Notes: generated by a model not told the origin, from the letters alone. DNA of 64,000 bases from Kolteria novifilia (GCA_007748055.1 CP036279.1:5890001-5954000), one strand, 5' to 3'. Positions 53,126-62,376 are shown, counted from the stretch's first letter. Numbers and translations: made by a program.

Positions 53126-53916
53126 GACTTCTCTCCCTGTATCCGCGTACCATCGGCCCGATCGACGATGACGACGTCGACCTCCGAACCGATCATGCGT
53201 CGTTGTTCCTCGTTGATGCCGTCGTCGACGACAACGCGGTCGACCCCCGACCAATCGCAAAGGTGCGTCAGGGCCTGGCGACCGAACTTAGTGTGGTCGG
53301 CAATGACGTCGATCTCGTCGGCACACGCCATCATCGCTCGCTCGGTCTCGACCAGAAGCAGGTTGCTGTTGTAGAGCCCCTTCGCGGTCAACCCGCCGAC
53401 GCTCATGATGAGCCGATGGGCGTGCAGATCGCGAAGCGACGCTTGCGCCAACTCGCCGAGAGCCACGCCCGTCTTCGGGTAGACGTAACCGCCCAGCAGC
53501 ACCAGGTCGATCTCCCGCGACGCCGCACAGAGGGTCGCGATCGGCAAGCTGTTGGTGACAATCTGAAGGTGACGCCCCATCAACTGCCGCGCGAGCTCGT
53601 ATGTCGTCGTCCCGCCGTCGATCAAGACGGTCTCGCCGTCCTGGATGATCTCGGCCATTCGCTGGGCGACGAGCCTCTTCTCGGAAACCTGCGTCAGGGT
53701 CCGGTCATCGAACGCGGTCAGCGCCCCGGCCGCCTCTCCCGCCGCGATCGCCCCGCCGTGGGTACGGCGAAGAATCCCAGCCTCGTGCAGGTGCTCGAGG
53801 TCCCTTCGGACGGTCGACTCCGAGACGCCGATCAACTGAACGAGTTCCGGAAGCGGAACAAAGCCTCGTTCGCTGACGATCTCTGACAGTTTTTGGCGTC
53901 TTTCTTCCGCCAGCAT
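53122..53916 (-). CDS. DeoR-family transcriptional regulator of the BMC operon
   Basis: The ATG at 53916 is preceded by AGGA; the longer upstream frame has no site. 264 residues: N-terminal helix-turn-helix MLAEERRQKLSEIVSERG, VSESTVRRDLEHLHEAGILRRTHGGA, then the sugar-phosphate-binding domain with DGGTTTYELARQL, TNSLPIA, LLGGYVYPKTGVALG, MSVGGLTAKGLYNSN and ADHTKFGR. First gene of the operon; probably represses it until a sugar phosphate such as fuculose- or rhamnulose-phosphate accumulates (inference from family). Confidence 0.93.
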   Translation of the reverse strand: MLAEERRQKLSEIVSERGFVPLPELVQLIGVSESTVRRDLEHLHEAGILRRTHGGAIAAGEAAGALTAFDDRTLTQVSEKRLVAQRMAEIIQDGETVLIDGGTTTYELARQLMGRHLQIVTNSLPIATLCAASREIDLVLLGGYVYPKTGVALGELAQASLRDLHAHRLIMSVGGLTAKGLYNSNLLLVETERAMMACADEIDVIADHTKFGRQALTHLCDWSGVDRVVVDDGINEEQRRMIGSEVDVVIVDRADGTRIQGEKS

Positions 53917-54434
53917 GGCCCGTCCTGCTGGTCGAGTGTGGTAATTCCCCGTAGCGATTGACATCGGAGGCATTATGCGACACAAAATGACAGAAATCAA
54001 TCAAGATCACTCACTTTCCTGATTGTTGGCAATCCTTAACAGGCATGAGACATCAAAATCTTTCTATTCGTCATAGCCGCTACAACGTGGACGACAGCGA
54101 ATGGGGGCTGTAGATAAAACAGGGCGAGATTGACGGTGTCTCTTCGGGGGAGTGCCTTGGGAAGCGGTGCCTGGGTGGCCCAGATTGCTTGACAATCTGG
54201 GAATGCGCAGCATGCAAGAGACTTCGTCGCGGACCATGCTTCGAGGATCTCTTGCTGGACCACGCCGCTTGACAAAGAGCACGGCGTAGGCGAAGACATC
54301 CAATTCACACGGCCTGCTCGTCAGCCAGGGCGACCAGGCAGCACCTTCGCGAACCGATGACCGGTGGCTGGCAACGCACAACGTACGAAGATATCGAGAG
54401 CCCCAACTCGTCCTTCGACTCAGGAGAGAGAAAC
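53917..54434. other. Divergent promoter region of the BMC operon
   Basis: About 520 bases with no gene. The part next to deoR (53970-54065) is the most AT-rich sequence nearby and carries the imperfect inverted repeat CAATCA...TGATTG (about 53998-54025), a possible DeoR operator. Farther out is a GGGTGGCCCAGATTG element (54173-54203). Confidence 0.4.
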
Positions 54435-54725
54435 GTGACCCCAGCGACGGTCGTCTCCATTGTCGGCGTTAGCCTCGGGATCCTCGGATCCTTCTCGGTG
54501 ATGCTGAGCCTCCCCTCGATCCTCAACTTCTACGGCGAGGCCCTCAAGCATCACGACCAAGCGATCGCCGGGCTCGGCCGGGACAACCGCGAGGACTGCG
54601 TCTCGACCTTCAACGAGCCGATCAGCTTCGCCACGAAGAAATCGCTCCGCTGGGTCGGCTTCGGCTTCGGCGTCCTCTTCGCCGGCTTCATCGTCCAACT
54701 CGTCGGCCTCTGCCTCGGCGCGTAG
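54435..54725 (+). CDS. Small two-span membrane protein, unknown
   Basis: GTG start with AGGAGAG five bases upstream; an ATG 26 codons earlier adds an unstructured leader and is less likely. 96 residues: TM1 about 5-26 (VVSIVGVSLGILGSFSVML), a polar stretch with HHDQAIAGLGRDNREDCVSTF, and TM2 about 70-93 (WVGFGFGVLFAGFIVQLVGL). No family recognised. It ends 27 bases before the 169-bp repeats and is divergent from the BMC operon. Confidence 0.6.
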   Translation: MTPATVVSIVGVSLGILGSFSVMLSLPSILNFYGEALKHHDQAIAGLGRDNREDCVSTFNEPISFATKKSLRWVGFGFGVLFAGFIVQLVGLCLGA

Positions 54726-54752
54726 GGAAACCTCCAACGGGTGCTCCATTCC

Positions 54753-55428
54753 GGGTGGCCCAGATTGCTCGCCAATCTGGGTGGCGAAGCCACAAGAGGC
54801 CCACCGACACGCGAGGAATTGACCTACCCTACGGGAGGTCACGATCCACGGGATCTCCTGCTCACCGAGTCATTCGTCGCCAAGCACGAGAGAGCCGCTG
54901 GAACCACGACAACTTGGGGCCGGGTGGCCCAGATTGCTCGCCAATCTGGGTGGCGAAGCCACAAAAGGCCCAACGACACGCAAGGCATTGACCTACCCTA
55001 CGGGAGGTCACGATCCACGGAATCTCCTGCTCACCGAGTCATTCGTCGCCAAGCACGAGAGAGCCGCTGGAACCACGACAACTTGGGGCCGGGTGGCCCA
55101 GATTGCTCGCCAATCTGGGTGGCGAAGCCACAAGAGGCCCACCGACACGCGAGGCATTGACCGGCCCTACGGGAGAGCACGATCCACGGGATCTCCTACT
55201 CACCGAGTCATTCGTCGCCAAGCACGAGAGAGCCGCTGGAACCACGACAACTTGGGGCCGGGTGGCCCAGATTGCTCGCCAATCTGGGTGGCGAAGCCAC
55301 AAGAGGCCCACCGACACGCGAGGCATTGACCGGCCCTACGGGAGAGCACGATCCACGGGATCTCCTACTCACCGAGTCATTCGTCGCCAAGCACGAGAGA
55401 GCCGCTGGAACCACGACAACTTGGGGCT
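54753..55428. repeat. Four tandem copies of a 169-bp unit
   Basis: Copies begin at 54753, 54922, 55091 and 55260, with very few differences. Each unit opens with the GGGTGGCCCAGATTG/CAATCTGGG hairpin, and ends with sequence that on the minus strand is the last ~17 codons and stop of the adjacent gene (55369-56130). 169 is not a multiple of 3, so ORFs through it change frame and are artefacts. Confidence 0.93.
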
Positions 55429-56130
55429 TGGGCGCTTCGGTTCCGGAAGGACGATGTGGTGCCGGTCACCCTCGTCGCGTGGATCCTGACCGCCCAAGGC
55501 GTGGAGAAAGTCCATCATCTGCCAATGGTCGCCATACTCGTGCTTGTCGTGGGGATAGGCTTTGCCTTGCCGGGCGTACTTGGGTCGCGCCCCCTTGAGC
55601 AACGTCTCGAGATCGTTTCGCTCGACGGTCACGTGCTCCGAATGGATCTTCTCGACCGTCAGGGAGAACTCCGATTCCGACAGCATCTCGCCCCACTGCA
55701 AGTGGTAACGATCGATCTTCTCCAGTGGAACGTCCCACAGCTTCGCCAACAGCTCCGGATCCCCCTCATGTGATTTGACGAACTCCGGATCGTCGTCCCA
55801 ATACTGCGGATAGGAGCTGTACGCGCCGAGACTCTCGCTGCCCTTCATCAACGAATAGTCCCAGTGGCTTCCCTCCTGACCGCGAAGCTCCATCCAGGGG
55901 ATGTCGAGCCGTCCCCCGACCTTGTCGAAGAACCAGGACGCAGGTTCCTGATAGACGATCGCCGAGTGGGTGGTGTCGTTGTGGTAGAGGCCGAGGTAGA
56001 CGCCCGGCGAGCCCTTCCCCGCCTTCCAGAAGACCTTGCCGCCGCACTCGAGCGCCGACTGATCGATTGCGTCACGTAACTCCGACGCGGAACATCCCTT
56101 GAACAGGGTTAGTGTCAGTCTGTCAGCCAT
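55369..56130 (-). CDS. Hypothetical protein, 253 aa
   Basis: I do not recognise a family. No signal peptide or TM. Aromatic-rich middle (YLGLYHNDTTHSAIVYQEPA, FFDKVGGRLDIPWMELRGQEGSHWDYSL), then an acidic region and a basic C-terminus (SWFQRLSRAWRRMTR). The codon pattern matches the neighbouring genes. Its last ~17 codons and stop lie in the first (gene-proximal) copy of the 169-bp tandem repeat; three extra copies of that 3' end follow without the gene. Confidence 0.6.
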   Translation of the reverse strand: MADRLTLTLFKGCSASELRDAIDQSALECGGKVFWKAGKGSPGVYLGLYHNDTTHSAIVYQEPASWFFDKVGGRLDIPWMELRGQEGSHWDYSLMKGSESLGAYSSYPQYWDDDPEFVKSHEGDPELLAKLWDVPLEKIDRYHLQWGEMLSESEFSLTVEKIHSEHVTVERNDLETLLKGARPKYARQGKAYPHDKHEYGDHWQMMDFLHALGGQDPRDEGDRHHIVLPEPKRPSPKLSWFQRLSRAWRRMTR

Positions 56131-56491
56131 TTGACTCCCACCGACGAGAAGAAAGCATCATTCGACGAAGCAACGAGTCGGGTTCACCGCTTACCAGCCA
56201 CCGGCCTACAACATTTAAACCAACGCGAGAGCGACGCATTCGCGAGCCCCCAACGGCGCGTTCGACATCGCCTCGTCCGACTTCGGTCTCACCGCCACCA
56301 AACGCCGGCGACACGACTCGGACGACGGAACCAGGAATCGTTCCTTTCCAGATATCCAGAACGAGTGATTGACACCCAGGGCGTTCCGCGGTTCAAATTG
56401 GGAGCAATGCTAGCAGCCCTCAACCACGCGACCTTCCTGCCTCACGACCTCGACGTTTGAACTCTCCCACAGGCCCGAAAGTCCCTTCGTC
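56131..56491. other. Divergent intergenic region, nothing recognised
   Basis: About 360 bases between the hypothetical protein and the FAD oxidoreductase. The first half contains an AT-rich patch (ACATTTAAACC). No gene, repeat or hairpin stands out. Confidence 0.4.
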
Positions 56492-58213
56492 ATGCCAAAG
56501 AATCGCCGCGAATTCTTGACCTCGGCCGCCGTGGGCGCCGCGGCCGCTTGGTCCTATGGACCTCGTCTCGCCATCGCCGCCGAGCCACAAGAGAAGGCTC
56601 GCCCCGACCGGAAGACTCGGGAGATCGCGGCCGACGTCGTGATCGTTGGCGCGGGACTTGGGGGATGTGCCGCCGCGTTGGCGGCGCTGCGAAACGGGCT
56701 CCGCGTGATCCTCACCGAGCCGACCGACTGGATCGGGGGGCAGTTGACCTCGCAGGCGGTCCCTCCCGACGAACACGGTCACATCGAACACCACGGAGCG
56801 AATCGTTCGTACCGGGAGCTGCGCGAGGCGATTCGCGATTACTACCGACGGCACTATCCGCTCACCCCGGCCGCCCGAGCCAACCCGCGTTTGAATCCCG
56901 GCAACGGGAGTGTCTCGCGACTCTGCCACGAACCGTGGGTGGCGGTGGCCGTGCTGGAAGGCTTGCTGGCTCCGTACTGTAGCGGGGGCCGATGCATCCT
57001 CTTACGCGAGCACGAACCGATTGCCGCCGACGTTACCGGCGATGCGGTCCGCGCGGTCCAGGTCCGTTCCTCCAAAACCGGTCGCGAATTGACGCTCCAC
57101 GCTCCGCACTTCATCGATGCCAGCGAGTTGGGTGACCTGCTGCCACTCACCAGAACCGAATTCGTGATCGGGGCCGAGTCGCGCGACCAGACGCGGGAAC
57201 TGCACGCGGCCGAGGTCGCCAACCCGCTCAATCAACAGGCCTTCACCATGTGCTTCGCGGCCGACTACCGGCACGGCGAGCATCACGTGATCGATCGACC
57301 GGACGAGTATCGGTTCTGGTCGGAGTTCGTCCCCAACATGAGCCCTCCCTGGCCAGGCAGACTGCTGGATCTCACCTACTCGACCCCGTCGACCCTGAAG
57401 CCGAAAGAACTTTCCTTCGATCCCGCGTTGGGCAGGACGAAAGCGCTCAACCTCTTTCGCTATCGCCAAATCGCCGACGTGAGAAACTTCGAACCAGGAA
57501 CGTACGCGGGCAACATCACGCTGGTGAACTGGCCGCAAAACGACTACGTCCTCGGGCCGCTGGTCGGTGTCTCTTCCAAGGAAGCCCAACGACACATCGC
57601 CCGAGCCAAGCAGTTGAGCCTCTCGCTGCTTTACTGGCTCCAGACCGAGGCGCCCCGTCCCGACGGCGGGACCGGCTTTCCCGGCCTCTGCCTACGTCGC
57701 GACCTGATGGGGACCGAAGACGGCTTGGCCAAGGCACCTTACGTGCGAGAGTCGCGGCGCATTCGGGCACTCTTCACGATCACCGAAGAGCACGTCGGTC
57801 GCGACAACCGGTCGATGGTGACCGGCGAACTCGCCGCGTCGGTCAAGGCGGCGACCTTCCCCGACTCGGTAGGCGTCGGGTCGTATCACATCGACCTGCA
57901 CCCAAGTTCCTCCGGCGAAAACTACATCGACTTCCGTTCGCTCCCGTTTCAGATCCCACTCGGGGCGTTGTTGCCCCAACGGATGACGAATCTGATCGCG
58001 GCCAACAAGAACATCGGGACGACGCACATCACCAACGGCTGTTACCGCCTCCATCCCGTCGAATGGGGTATCGGCGAAGCCGCCGGCTGTCTCGTCAGCT
58101 TCGTTCGACAACACCGCACCACGCCACATGCCGTCCATCAATCGTCCCCCCTCCTGAGAGACTTCCAGAAGTCATTGCACCAACAAGGAGTAGAAACGAA
58201 CTGGCCGGGGTAG
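56492..58213 (+). CDS. Tat-exported FAD-dependent oxidoreductase
   Basis: N-terminal Tat signal with RREFLTSAAVGAAAAW (twin-Arg), cleaved near AIAAE. The Rossmann FAD motif is DVVIVGAGLGGCAAALAALRNG, then ILTEPTDWIGGQLTSQAVPPDEHG, matching the FAD_oxidored (Pfam 12831) family. The C-terminal half has CLRRDLMGTEDGLAKAPYVRESRRI, HIDLHPSS, and NLIAANKNIGTTHITNGCYRLHPVEWGIGEAAG. In planctomycetes this family is often near sulfatases and sugar catabolism; the substrate is unknown. 165 bases upstream of the alpha/beta hydrolase on the same strand. Confidence 0.87.
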   Translation: MPKNRREFLTSAAVGAAAAWSYGPRLAIAAEPQEKARPDRKTREIAADVVIVGAGLGGCAAALAALRNGLRVILTEPTDWIGGQLTSQAVPPDEHGHIEHHGANRSYRELREAIRDYYRRHYPLTPAARANPRLNPGNGSVSRLCHEPWVAVAVLEGLLAPYCSGGRCILLREHEPIAADVTGDAVRAVQVRSSKTGRELTLHAPHFIDASELGDLLPLTRTEFVIGAESRDQTRELHAAEVANPLNQQAFTMCFAADYRHGEHHVIDRPDEYRFWSEFVPNMSPPWPGRLLDLTYSTPSTLKPKELSFDPALGRTKALNLFRYRQIADVRNFEPGTYAGNITLVNWPQNDYVLGPLVGVSSKEAQRHIARAKQLSLSLLYWLQTEAPRPDGGTGFPGLCLRRDLMGTEDGLAKAPYVRESRRIRALFTITEEHVGRDNRSMVTGELAASVKAATFPDSVGVGSYHIDLHPSSSGENYIDFRSLPFQIPLGALLPQRMTNLIAANKNIGTTHITNGCYRLHPVEWGIGEAAGCLVSFVRQHRTTPHAVHQSSPLLRDFQKSLHQQGVETNWPG

Positions 58214-58378
58214 CCGGCATCGAGTAGATCAACGGCCTGCGATGCCAACCCAAGCTTCGTCGACCACGACAACGCTTGCTATGCTCGTCAGATCCGTCAC
58301 CCATACAATCCCCTCCACAGAGGCTGACGACTGAGTTCCCACCGCATTCGCTCCATTCAAACGCTGAAGGACCCACCG

Positions 58379-60385
58379 ATGCACCACCGCTATTTGCTCG
58401 CAGCAACTTGCTTGCTGATTTGTCCGCTCGTTGCCTCCGCCGCCAAACCGGAGCAGGCGGGAGCGGTTTCTCCCAGCGAGATCGTGAATCACCGGCTGCT
58501 GGAGAAATCGCAGGCCCTGCTCGCCAAACGCCGAGAGGCCTACGAACAGCGGACCAAGGTCGACGACATTCGCCATCATCAGCAGCGGTTGAAACAGTAC
58601 TTCACCGAGGCGATCGGCGGCTTTCCAGAACGGACGCCGCTCAACCCCCAAATCACGGGCACCGTGCAGCGGGAAGGGTACCGTGCCGAGAAAATCATCT
58701 TCGAAAGCCGGCCGCGGCATTTTGTCTCCGGGACGCTCTTTCTGCCGCAAGACAAGAAGTTCCCCCCACCCTATCCGGCCGTGCTGGTCGTGTGTGGTCA
58801 CTCCGAGAACGGCAAAGCTTACGACGGGTATCAGGCGTCGTGTGCCCTGTTGGCCCTCAACGGCATCGCCGCGTTCATCATCGACCCCATCTGCCAGGGC
58901 GAACGCAAGCAACTGCTTAAGCCGAGCGGAACGCCCGCCATCCGGAGCTCCACGACCGGCCACACCCAAGTTGGCATCGGGGCGATCTTGCTCGGCTGGA
59001 ACACGGCTCAGTATGAAATCTGGGATGGCATGCGGGGCATCGACTACCTGCAATCGCGACCCGACATCGATGGCAAGAGGGTTGGCTGCTTCGGCAACAG
59101 CGGCGGCGGTACGCAGACGTCGTACCTGATGGCGCTCGACGAGCGGATCGTCGCCGCGGCACCGAGCTGCTACATCACCAGCTTCGAGCGACTGCTGCCC
59201 ACCGCCGGACCACAAGACGCCGAACAAAACATCTTCGGGCAACTCGCCGCGGGAATGAATCACGCGGATTACATCATCATGCGTGCCCCGCGTCCAACGC
59301 TGATCTGCACGGCGACGAAGGACTTTTTCGATATCGGCGGCTCGTGGGATGCCTTTCGCGAAGCCAAGCGGGTCTACATGCGATTCGGCTTCGGCGAGCG
59401 CGTGGATCTCGCCGAGAACGACGACACCCACGGCTTCAAGAAGCCGCTCCGAGAAGCGGCGGCGCGGTGGATGCTGCGTTGGCTGGCGGACCGTGATGTC
59501 GCGGTGACCGAACCGAAGATCGACTTGCTCTCCGATGAGGAGATGTGGTCCACGCCGCAAGGGCAGGTGATGTTGCTTCCGGGCGCCCGTTCGGCGTTCG
59601 ATCTCAACCTCGAAGAAGCCCAACGCCTGGAAAGGGTGCGGGCGGAGAAGTGGAGCGACCAGACCGCGGCACAATCGCGCGAGCGCGTTCGCAAGACCTT
59701 GGGCATCCCGGAGCAGAAAGAGATCGCCGCGGCCTCGGCCAGCGAACCCGGACAGCAAACGGACGTCGTGCTCACGACGACCTCGGAAGTGCCCCTCACA
59801 GGCAAGTGGCTGAAACCCGAAGGCGCGCCGACGGGAACGACGCTCTACCTGCATGCGGCCGGTGCCGACAAAGCGGTCGATGACGACGCTGACCTAAAGG
59901 CGCTCGTCGACGCGGGGCAGTCCGTGCTGGCGATCGACGTTTCCGGAATCGGCACGACGCAGCCGAAAGGCCGTCGCTGGTACAACGAGAGCTTTGGGGT
60001 CAACGCGGGCAATGCGGTGCTGGCCTATCTGTGCGGGACCTCCATGGTGGCCCAGCGAACGGAGGAAATCCTCGCGATCGCGAAGTTGATGGCGGAAGTT
60101 GACGGGAAGCCCAGTGCCCCAATCTCGCTCGTCGCGACCGATGAACTCTGCGTGCCGGCGCTGCATGCCGCCGTCCTCGCGCCGGAGTTGATCGACGAGG
60201 TCAAGCTGATCCGGCCACTGATCTCCTGGACCGAGGTCATCCGCGGCAAGCTAACGCAGAACCAAGTCGTCAACGCGGTTCATGGCGTATTGCGAGAATA
60301 CGACCTCCCCGATCTGGTGACATTCCTCGGTGACCGCGTCACGATCATCGACCCCGTCGACGGCCAGGGCAAGCCCGTCGACTGA
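58379..60385 (+). CDS. Secreted alpha/beta hydrolase (acetyl-xylan-esterase-like), 668 aa
   Basis: Signal peptide to about residue 21. First module (~90-380): PAVLVVCGHSENGKAYDGYQA, the nucleophile elbow CFGNSGGGTQTSY, TLICTATKDFFDIGGSWDAF and a His in NDDTHGFKKPLRE, a complete Ser-Asp-His triad. The second module (~450-665) repeats parts of the fold (TTLYLHAAGADKAVDDDADL, VLAIDVSGIGTTQPKG) but has no evident GxSxG, so it looks non-catalytic. Probably cleaves esters on polysaccharides outside the cell. Downstream of the Tat-FAD gene. Confidence 0.83.
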   Translation: MHHRYLLAATCLLICPLVASAAKPEQAGAVSPSEIVNHRLLEKSQALLAKRREAYEQRTKVDDIRHHQQRLKQYFTEAIGGFPERTPLNPQITGTVQREGYRAEKIIFESRPRHFVSGTLFLPQDKKFPPPYPAVLVVCGHSENGKAYDGYQASCALLALNGIAAFIIDPICQGERKQLLKPSGTPAIRSSTTGHTQVGIGAILLGWNTAQYEIWDGMRGIDYLQSRPDIDGKRVGCFGNSGGGTQTSYLMALDERIVAAAPSCYITSFERLLPTAGPQDAEQNIFGQLAAGMNHADYIIMRAPRPTLICTATKDFFDIGGSWDAFREAKRVYMRFGFGERVDLAENDDTHGFKKPLREAAARWMLRWLADRDVAVTEPKIDLLSDEEMWSTPQGQVMLLPGARSAFDLNLEEAQRLERVRAEKWSDQTAAQSRERVRKTLGIPEQKEIAAASASEPGQQTDVVLTTTSEVPLTGKWLKPEGAPTGTTLYLHAAGADKAVDDDADLKALVDAGQSVLAIDVSGIGTTQPKGRRWYNESFGVNAGNAVLAYLCGTSMVAQRTEEILAIAKLMAEVDGKPSAPISLVATDELCVPALHAAVLAPELIDEVKLIRPLISWTEVIRGKLTQNQVVNAVHGVLREYDLPDLVTFLGDRVTIIDPVDGQGKPVD

Positions 60386-61215
60386 TCGGGTTTGGCAAAG
60401 TAGCAAGCAGGGTGGTTCTTGCCCCACCATCTTCGTTGCACGGCGAACTCAAGGTCTCAGCACAAACCGCCGGGTATCCAAGTCCGGGTGGCCCAGTTTG
60501 CTCGCCAATCTGGGTGGCGCAGCCACAAGAGCCCCGTCGGAGTAATGGCGAACAGCTTCCCGGTCTCATGCGTTCATGGGAACACGATGGTGAAGGTTGG
60601 CCCAGTCAAGTAGAGAGGGTCTTGACTCACCATCTTCGCTATTCAACAACCTTGGAGGCTCTGCGCAATTCGTCGAGCCTCTTACGATTGGGCATTCCCA
60701 GAGGCGAGCGGAGCGAGAATTGGGCAGCAAGGAGCCTACGAGACGAAGCGTGCGGTGAGACCAAGACCACCCGACGAGGCACATGGGATCTGTGAGACAA
60801 GTTCACACCCAATGAAGGCCCAACCTCCTTGCCTTCTACGGCAACGCCGTTTCAGTACACAGCCCAAGGTCGCGTAGCGCTCCTTGGGAAGAACACGCGT
60901 CCCATTCCAAACCCCGAAGCGGGTTTGACCCTTCCGAGACGGTGTCTCGTCTTCATGATGGCACCTCGGTCGAACCCATGCAGGGTTCTCGCATGGGAAC
61001 CTCGCCAGTTACCCAGCGTGCGCTGACGCGACACTGGGCTATGCACTCGCATACCTTCGGCATGCTTGGCCAAGTAGGGTCGGTCTCGACCCACCATCTT
61101 CGCGACTCGGCGGATTCAAGGTCTCTGCGCGATTCGTCGGGCCTCGAACGATTGGGCCCGCCGAAGAAGCGGACGGAGCGAGTGTTGGCCTGCAAGAAGC
61201 CTACGTCTCCAATGC
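60386..61215. repeat. Degenerate repeat region: three copies of a CACCATCTTCG-containing element plus one GGGTGGCCC element
   Basis: About 830 bases without a supported gene. Related copies lie at 60400-60470, 60598-60770 and 61064-61205; shared landmarks are CCATCTTCG, TCTGCGC-ATTCGTCG, ACGATTGGG and CGGAGCGAG. A GGGTGGCCCAGTTTG hairpin element is at 60486-60530. Spurious short ORFs run through this region. Confidence 0.7.
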
Positions 61216-61497
61216 GTGGTGGGTCGAACCCACCCCACTCGGTTGATTTCGAGCGATTGGTGGGATGAAAAGAGCGAATCCTCGCCGGTAGCCGCCGACG
61301 AGGATTCCGAGATAAGAGAAAAGGTCGCGTCTCTGCTCTCCGATTTGTACTCCTCGGAAGACGGGTTCGTCAAGTCGAATGGCGTCGGTGATCGCCTGGT
61401 CGAGTCCCTGGTCGACATCTGCGGCGAGGATGACGCTGGGGACCTTGGCCTCTCCCTGCTCTCCGCGGTGCGACGCATGAAGACGGTGGAAGTGTAG
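61216..61497 (+). CDS. Small acidic protein, possibly 5'-truncated
   Basis: The body is helical and acidic: SSPVAADEDSEIREKVASLL, SDLYSSEDGFVKSNGVGDRL, VESLVDICGEDDAGDLGLSL, ending LLSAVRRMKTVEV. Codon choice is strongly GC-ending like the chromosomal genes, and a strong terminator follows 20 bases after the stop. The 5' part runs into a repeat (61064-61230), so the GTG at 61216 and TTG at 61243 are both uncertain and the original N-terminus may be lost. Unknown function. Confidence 0.5.
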   Translation: MVGRTHPTRLISSDWWDEKSESSPVAADEDSEIREKVASLLSDLYSSEDGFVKSNGVGDRLVESLVDICGEDDAGDLGLSLLSAVRRMKTVEV

Positions 61498-61517
61498 AGC
61501 AATTCGTTCCACGGATA

Positions 61518-61548
61518 GGCCGCCTTCGGGCGGCCGTTTTTGTTTCTT
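61518..61548 (+). terminator. Rho-independent terminator
   Basis: GGCCGCC-TTCG-GGCGGCC, a 7-bp GC stem with the stable UUCG loop, then GTTTTTGTTTCTT. Confidence 0.9.
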
Positions 61549-61638
61549 GGGCATGAGTGATCCAACTAGACTTGACCGTGGGACATGTGGCGGATAGGAT
61601 CATCTTGCCGCAGGTGCCTTAAGATCTGGGAGAGGTGT

Positions 61639-62376
61639 ATGCCAGACCAAGATGAGTCTTTCGGGGAGCGAATCGCTTCTCTTCGCGAGCAGGTTGCCCG
61701 TCTAGAGGGGCAACTGGCCTGCTCGCATGACCTGGCGGGTCGCATTGAACAAATGAATGACAAACTATCTACGGTGAGTGATGCACAGAAAAGACACTCA
61801 TATCTGTGGATTGCCGTCACTGTTGGATTCGTGATCGCATTCGGGGTCACGATCTACGAAATTCGAAGTCACGCCAAGGCGATCGTCAAGAAAGAGATTG
61901 ACAAGTCGATCGCGGGAGAAGCAATTGGACAGATAAATGAAAACCGAGACAAAGCCAGAGTCGCTGCTGCGAATGCTGTTCACGCCGCCAGTAAGGCAAA
62001 GGAAACACTCGACAGCTTGCCTGTGAAAGCCGAGAGTGGGCAGCTAAGGATCAAGGGTGATGCGATAGTCGAAGGGACGATTACTGCCAAGACAATTTCA
62101 GCCGTTAACGGAAAGGTTAGACTTCATACCACCGATGATGGAGGCAGTGGTCGAATCACGATTCTTGGTCGACTAGATATTCTTGACAGCAAAACCGAGA
62201 AGCCTCGGATCATTCTCAACCCAAAGCTCGGAGGCGATACCTTCTTAGGACTGTATGACAACAAAGGCCATCAACGTCTCACGGCGGTCTACTGGAGCAA
62301 GGGGGACTTTCCTGCAATTCATTTCTATGACGGCAAGAATCCGAAAGCATTTGATACATTGCCCAAACGCAAATAG
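61639..62376 (+). CDS. Coiled-coil membrane protein with beta-repeat tail, unknown
   Basis: The ATG at 61639 has GGGAGAGG upstream. 245 residues: coiled coil FGERIASLREQVARLEGQLA, one TM (about 56-78, YLWIAVTVGFVIAFGVTIYE), a helical stalk (AGEAIGQINENRDKARVAAA), then ~110 residues of short beta-units (SGQLRIKGDAIVEGTITAKT; RLDILDSKTEKPRIILNPKL; GLYDNKGHQRLTAVYW) of the kind repeated in trimeric fibres. Type II orientation with the tail outside is likely. Codon usage is visibly less GC-biased than neighbours (AAT, ATA, AGA, CTA), suggesting recent acquisition. Confidence 0.65.
   Translation: MPDQDESFGERIASLREQVARLEGQLACSHDLAGRIEQMNDKLSTVSDAQKRHSYLWIAVTVGFVIAFGVTIYEIRSHAKAIVKKEIDKSIAGEAIGQINENRDKARVAAANAVHAASKAKETLDSLPVKAESGQLRIKGDAIVEGTITAKTISAVNGKVRLHTTDDGGSGRITILGRLDILDSKTEKPRIILNPKLGGDTFLGLYDNKGHQRLTAVYWSKGDFPAIHFYDGKNPKAFDTLPKRK

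Noticed and set aside
54741-55489. ORFs of 130-140 codons through the 169-bp repeats
   Set aside because: The unit is 169 bases, so each ORF changes frame between copies; sequence is a REP element plus antisense of the neighbouring gene end.
61201-61554. Minus-strand 117-codon ORF starting MPKKQKRPPEG
   Set aside because: It reads through the terminator hairpin. The plus-strand frame has the GC-ending codon pattern and the terminator in the right place.
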